The notes under the pieces are model-generated. The model searched no databases, was not told the origin of the DNA, and saw only the letters and a list, made by a program, of their open reading frames with translations. Shown in pieces: positions 6,788 to 9,809 of a stretch of DNA of 9,809 nt. The position numbers were made by a program, and so were the translations under genes. The DNA comes from Alphaproteobacteria bacterium. Its GTDB lineage: Bacteria; Pseudomonadota; Alphaproteobacteria; RS24. The stretch spans positions 1 through 9,809 of the forward strand of contig RFZE01000046.1 of the NCBI GenBank assembly GCA_009920875.1, written 5' to 3'. Numbering within the stretch: the first letter of the stretch is position 1; the number at the start of each line of letters is the position of its first letter.

Positions 6788-7078
6788 TTACGAACCGCCA
6801 TCGCGGTTCATGCGTTCGCGCAAATCTTTTCCGGTTTTGAAAAACGGCGCATGTTTTTTGGCGACGGCGACAGATTCGCCGGTGCGTGGATTGCGTCCAA
6901 TACGGGCATCACGCTGTTTGACTGAAAATGTGCCAAAACCACGCAATTCAACGCGGTCGCCGCGCCCCATGGCGTCACCGATTTCATCGAGCAATTGATT
7001 GACGATGGTTTCGACATCACGCTGGTAGAGATGCGGATAAAGCTCCGCAATTTTGACGATGAGTTCAGACTTAATCAT
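6788..7078 (-). CDS. ihfB: Integration host factor subunit beta
   Basis: A 96-residue HU/IHF-family DNA-bending protein that pairs with IHF-alpha to bend DNA sharply in replication, recombination and sigma-54 transcription. It begins MIKSELI, the IHF-beta signature. It keeps Glu44 and Arg46 before GFGTFSV (the beta-subunit residues implicated in sequence recognition) and Pro64 in GRNPRTGE, the intercalating proline of the DNA-binding arm. The C-terminal FFKTGKDLRERMN helix is typical. The start at 7078 is favoured over an ATG two codons earlier (7084) because AGAGG at 7086-7090 is seven bases from the former and only one from the latter. It is the first gene after the rpsA terminator and probably the head of the eight-gene run. 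Adjacency to rpsA is shared with E. coli (rpsA-ihfB). Confidence 0.96.
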   Translation of the reverse strand: MIKSELIVKIAELYPHLYQRDVETIVNQLLDEIGDAMGRGDRVELRGFGTFSVKQRDARIGRNPRTGESVAVAKKHAPFFKTGKDLRERMNRDGGS

Positions 7079-7085
7079 GCACATG

Positions 7086-7090
7086 CCTCT
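7086..7090 (-). promoter_or_regulatory. Shine-Dalgarno sequence of ihfB (decides the start)
   Basis: AGAGG on the minus strand, seven bases before the ATG at 7078-7076. The other in-frame ATG at 7084 is only one base away from it, too close to be used. Confidence 0.7.
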
Positions 7091-7103
7091 GAATTTGCTC
7101 GCT

Positions 7104-7133
7104 TAAGCTGCCACTAAGCCCGCCATGCGTCAA
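7104..7133 (-). promoter_or_regulatory. ihfB: Candidate promoter for the ihfB-lapA-pyrF-trpFBA-accD-folC unit
   Basis: Downstream of the rpsA terminator there is a good -35-like TTGACG (7133-7128). An 18-base spacer separates it from a poor -10-like AGCTTA (7109-7104), followed by about 25 bases to the ihfB start. It is the only sigma-70-like pattern in this gap and is well placed. The -10 match is weak, so the call is tentative; readthrough from rpsA remains possible. Confidence 0.35.
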
Positions 7134-7157
7134 GCGTCTGTGTAAGAAATATGTCTG

Positions 7158-7201
7158 AGACAAAACCGGCCCGCCGGAGCTTTTTGTCCGACAGGCCGGT
7201 T
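7158..7201 (-). terminator. Intrinsic terminator after rpsA
   Basis: On the minus strand AACCGGCCTGTCGGA (7201-7187) pairs with TCCGGCGGGCCGGTT (7178-7164), giving a 15-bp stem with two U-G wobbles and an eight-base loop, followed by TTGTCT so that the end of the stem runs into GGTTTTGTCT. It lies about 38 bases after the rpsA TAA. The wobbles become A-C mismatches if read from the plus strand, so the stem is best formed in rpsA-direction RNA. The T-tract is short and interrupted, so termination may be partial. Confidence 0.75.
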
Positions 7202-7239
7202 GGATTTTATAGCGACGGCCATGCGCCGAAAGCCGACAT

Positions 7240-9051
7240 TTATTTATCGTCGCCTGCTTCCCCTTCTTCGGTGGCTTCTTCAGCCGCTTCTTCGGCCACT
7301 GCTTCAGCCACTTCTTCGGCCGCTTCTTCAACCACTTCTTCAGCCGGTGCTTCATCGCGGTTCAAGGCAGCGCCGAGAATATCGCCCAGCGATGCGCCAC
7401 TATCGGAAGAGCCATATTGTTCGACGGCTTCTTTCTCTTCGGCGATTTCCAAGGCTTTGATAGACAGGCCGACACGGCGGTCGCGCTTGTCGAGATTGGT
7501 CACCATGGCATCCAATTTATCGCCAATATGGAAACGCTCAGGACGTTGGTCTTGGCGGTCGCGCGACAAATCGGAACGACGGATAAAGGCCGTGACATCG
7601 CCATCGCTGACGGAAACTTCCAAGCCACCATCGGTCACTGCGTTCACTTCACATGTCACCGTGTCACCGCGGCGCAAATTGGCAACGCTCTCAAACGGAT
7701 CGCCATCAAGCTGTTTAATACCAAGGCTGACACGCTCTTTTTCCTGATCGACATCGAGCACCAAAGCTTCCACGCTTTGACCCTTATTATATTGTGCCAA
7801 AGCTTCATCACCTGAAGCATTCCAGTCGAGATCGGAAATATGCACCATGCCGTCAATATCATTATCAAGACCGACAAACAGACCGAACTCGGTGATGTTT
7901 TTAATCTCGCCTTCAACTTTCGTGCCGACCGGAAATTTCGATGAGAAATCTTCCCATGGATTTTCTATGCATTGTTTCAGGCCAAGCGAAATACGACGCT
8001 TCTCGGCATCGACCTCAAGCACCATGACTTCGACTTCTTGGCTGGTTGAGACGATTTTGCCCGGATGCACGTTTTTCTTCACCCAGCTCATTTCAGAAAC
8101 ATGAACAAGGCCTTCAATGCCGTTATCCAATTCAACAAATGCGCCATAATCGGTAATATTGGTTACCCGGCCGGTCACTTTGCTATTGAGCTCAAATTTG
8201 GACGCTGCTTCATCCCATGGGTCAGCTTCCAACTGCTTCATGCCCAAGCTGATACGCTGGGTTTCAGCATTGATTTTTACCACTTGCACACGCACCGTCT
8301 CGCCGACGGTCAAAACCTCTGACGGATGATTAACGCGCCGCCACGCAATATCGGTGACGTGCAACAGACCGTCGACACCGCCCAAATCAACAAAGGCACC
8401 GTAATCAGTGATGTTTTTCACCACCCCGTCCACTTGCTGGCCTTCCAGCAAATTGGAAACGATTTCATTGCGTGCTTCGGCCCGTGTTTCTTCCATAATG
8501 GCACGACGCGAGACGACAATATTGCCGCGGCGGCGGTCCATTTTCAAAATTTGGAAAGGCTGCGGCGTGTTCATTAATGGGGTGATGTCGCGCACCGGAC
8601 GAATATCCACTTGGCTGCCCGGCAAAAATGCCGTTGCGCCGTCCAAATCGACGGTGAAGCCGCCTTTGACACGGCCGAAAATAACCCCTTCGACGCGCTC
8701 ATCGGCTTCAAAGTTTTTCTCCAGCTTGACCCAACTTTCCTCGCGGCGTGCCTTATCGCGCGACAGAACAGCTTCGCCCATAGCATTCTCAATACGGTCG
8801 ACAAAAACCTCGACCTCATCGCCCACGCCAATCTCGGCAGGCTGGCCGGCCATGGAAAATTCACGCAAAGGCACACGGCCTTCGGTTTTCAGGCCAACAT
8901 CGACAATCGCCAAATCATTTTCAATGGCGGTGACGCGGCCGCGCACAACCGTGCCCTCAATCGGCGCATCGGCGGCAAAGCTTTCTTCCAAAAGCGCGGC
9001 GAAATCATCAGTGCTCGGGTTCATACCCATTTCAGTATTTTGGTCAGACAC
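7240..9051 (-). CDS. rpsA: 30S ribosomal protein S1
   Basis: A 603-residue S1 protein (E. coli 557, many alphaproteobacterial ones 560-580) that helps the 30S subunit bind and unfold mRNA. Six S1 (OB-fold) repeats are visible, at about residues 33-99, 118-183, 205-273, 290-360, 377-447 and 462-533. Repeats 3-5 are the most regular, each with N-I-T-(D/E)-(Y/F)-G-x-F-V and a closing (I/V)SLG(M/L/I)KQ. The first two are the divergent ribosome-docking repeats. After the linker LGDILGAALN comes an acidic tail (566-603) with 15 Glu and 3 Asp in 38 residues. The GTG start at 9051-9049 is chosen because AAGGAG (9065-9060) lies eight bases upstream; an upstream in-frame ATG at 9117 has no such support and a non-conserved basic leader. 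It follows cmk as in many proteobacteria and ends at a clear terminator. Confidence 0.97.
   Translation of the reverse strand: MSDQNTEMGMNPSTDDFAALLEESFAADAPIEGTVVRGRVTAIENDLAIVDVGLKTEGRVPLREFSMAGQPAEIGVGDEVEVFVDRIENAMGEAVLSRDKARREESWVKLEKNFEADERVEGVIFGRVKGGFTVDLDGATAFLPGSQVDIRPVRDITPLMNTPQPFQILKMDRRRGNIVVSRRAIMEETRAEARNEIVSNLLEGQQVDGVVKNITDYGAFVDLGGVDGLLHVTDIAWRRVNHPSEVLTVGETVRVQVVKINAETQRISLGMKQLEADPWDEAASKFELNSKVTGRVTNITDYGAFVELDNGIEGLVHVSEMSWVKKNVHPGKIVSTSQEVEVMVLEVDAEKRRISLGLKQCIENPWEDFSSKFPVGTKVEGEIKNITEFGLFVGLDNDIDGMVHISDLDWNASGDEALAQYNKGQSVEALVLDVDQEKERVSLGIKQLDGDPFESVANLRRGDTVTCEVNAVTDGGLEVSVSDGDVTAFIRRSDLSRDRQDQRPERFHIGDKLDAMVTNLDKRDRRVGLSIKALEIAEEKEAVEQYGSSDSGASLGDILGAALNRDEAPAEEVVEEAAEEVAEAVAEEAAEEATEEGEAGDDK
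7258..7341 (-). repeat. rpsA: Seven tandem 12-bp units encoding an EEAA-like tail of S1
   Basis: In the minus-strand frame, residues 571-598 of S1 read as seven consecutive tetrapeptides: EEVV, EEAA, EEVA, EAVA, EEAA, EEAT and EEGE. The DNA is a degenerate 12-base repeat of GAAGAAGCGGCT type. The third bases of the Ala and Val codons vary between copies, so the array is not freshly duplicated. It probably forms an acidic helix or disordered tail. Confidence 0.85.
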
Positions 9052-9059
9052 TTTTGTGT

Positions 9060-9065
9060 CTCCTT
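9060..9065 (-). promoter_or_regulatory. Strong Shine-Dalgarno sequence of rpsA (decides the GTG start)
   Basis: AAGGAG on the minus strand, eight bases before the GTG at 9051-9049. It is the best ribosome-binding site in this part of the window and excludes the upstream ATG at 9117 as the main start. Confidence 0.85.
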
Positions 9066-9080
9066 GATTATGCCAAACCC

Positions 9081-9097
9081 GGCGCTTTTCGTGCGCC
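9081..9097 (-). promoter_or_regulatory. Hairpin in the rpsA leader
   Basis: In the 157-base gap between cmk and rpsA, the minus strand has GGCGC and GCGCC arms around a seven-base loop (ACGAAAA), ending 15 bases before the Shine-Dalgarno sequence. Outer CCC and GGG stretches could extend it across a bulge. There is no T-tract, so it is not a terminator. It could be a leader element for control of S1 translation, but this is inference. The rest of the gap (9098-9208) shows no promoter I can support. Confidence 0.3.
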
Positions 9098-9208
9098 TGA
9101 CGGGTCGGACGTCCCACATCAGCACACGCGCCAAACGCGGCACCTCAGCGGGCATTGGTTTTGATAATGTCCGCCCCATTCACGGGACGCGGGGTTTTGG
9201 ATTTCGGG

Positions 9209-9809
9209 CTAAAGGTTGATTTTTGGGTCAACCAGCGCCAGAGCCGCTGCGAACGCCTCTTCTATAGACAAATCAGACGTATCAAGCAAGGGCGCATCAT
9301 CAGCTTGTTTCATCGGCGCGGTTTGGCGGTTTTCATCGCGCGCATCGCGGGCGCGAATATCGGCCAAAACGGATTCAAAACCTAATGACGCATCGCTCAC
9401 GCGCAATTCGGCAAATCGGCGCTCAGCGCGGATTTCGGCACGCGCCGTGATGAATAATTTGGCCGCTGCATCGGGGCACACCACTGTGCCAATATCGCGG
9501 CCGTCAAGCACCGCGCCGGCTTTATCGCCGGGCGGCATGGCAGCAAATTGGCGTTGCGCCGCCAAAATCGCGGCGCGCACCGGCGCCATCGCAGCGACCA
9601 CAGAAGCCGCAAGCCCGGTTTCGGCGCGGCGCAAATTGGCGGCAAAATCGCCTTCTTCAAGCCGCGCCATATTGAGGTTTTCAGCCGCCTTAACGGCATC
9701 TTCTTCGCGCTCAATCGCACCGCCCGCCTCAGTGGTGCTGAGCGCGACAGCGCGGTAAAGCGCGCCGGTATCGAGATAGGCAAAATCATAATGCGCCGCC
9801 AAACGCCGC
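9209..9809 (-). CDS. cmk: Cytidylate kinase, C-terminal 199 residues (5' end beyond window)
   Basis: The visible 199 codons run off the right edge; the N-terminal P-loop and start are outside. Cmk phosphorylates CMP and dCMP with ATP to feed CTP and dCTP pools. The visible part opens with RRLAAHYDFAYLDTGALYRAV, whose LDTGALYR block belongs to the conserved CMP-binding region just after the P-loop. DGRDIGTVVCPDA is the nucleotide-binding segment, followed by the lid-like RAEIRAERRFAEL and the late DRR-equivalent ARDARDENR. A conserved LDTSDLSIEEA block then closes the protein. The stop is TAG at 9211-9209. rpsA lies downstream after 157 bases, a cmk-rpsA order shared with E. coli and many proteobacteria. 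No clear terminator separates them, so some readthrough into rpsA is likely. Confidence 0.95.
   Translation of the reverse strand, partial: RRLAAHYDFAYLDTGALYRAVALSTTEAGGAIEREEDAVKAAENLNMARLEEGDFAANLRRAETGLAASVVAAMAPVRAAILAAQRQFAAMPPGDKAGAVLDGRDIGTVVCPDAAAKLFITARAEIRAERRFAELRVSDASLGFESVLADIRARDARDENRQTAPMKQADDAPLLDTSDLSIEEAFAAALALVDPKINL

Noticed and set aside
9051..9117. Upstream ATG extension of S1 by 22 residues.
   Set aside because: The strong AAGGAG lies between it and the GTG start at the right distance for the GTG, and the extension is basic and unlike S1 N-termini.
8408..9219. Two long plus-strand open frames opposite rpsA (8408-9067 and 8611-9219).
   Set aside because: Antisense shadows of rpsA, with no ribosome site or motif.

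Overview
The window is a conserved housekeeping segment of an alphaproteobacterial chromosome. The assignment rests on gene order: cmk, rpsA, ihfB, lapA, pyrF, trpF, trpB, trpA, accD and folC on the minus strand, converging on trxA and addA on the plus strand. This arrangement of trpFBA-accD-folC facing trxA/addA, next to cmk-rpsA-ihfB, is typical of that class. AddA (rather than RecB), the ihfB/lapA pair and the moderately GC-rich composition fit. I cannot support an order or genus from the sequence alone. No mobile element, CRISPR array, tRNA, rRNA or phage gene is visible, and composition looks even across the window.

Layout on the plus strand: positions 2-373 hold the last 123 codons of addA (helicase-nuclease, nuclease domain), followed after 41 bases by a complete trxA (415-735). 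Six bases later the minus-strand genes begin with folC, tail to tail with trxA.

Layout on the minus strand, in the direction of transcription: cmk (5' end beyond the right edge) is followed by a 157-base leader and rpsA, which has a strong Shine-Dalgarno sequence and a GTG start. A 15-bp stem-loop terminator follows rpsA. Next comes a very compact run: ihfB, lapA (2-base gap), pyrF (11-base overlap), trpF (1-base overlap), trpB (about 4-base gap), trpA (1-base gap), accD (40-base gap) and folC (8-base gap). The spacing suggests one eight-gene transcription unit with strong translational coupling. It links DNA architecture (IHF-beta), envelope assembly (LapA), pyrimidine synthesis (PyrF), the last steps of tryptophan synthesis (TrpF, TrpB, TrpA), fatty-acid synthesis (AccD) and folate synthesis (FolC).

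All enzymes appear intact and their key catalytic residues can be read. No undescribed biological system was found. The points worth a second look are small: a tandem acidic tetrapeptide tail on ribosomal protein S1, a strand-specific terminator, small hairpins at the accD/folC junction and before rpsA, a symmetric hairpin between the convergent stop codons of trxA and folC, and an unusual number of non-ATG starts at coupled junctions. Gaps between genes are all under 300 bases.
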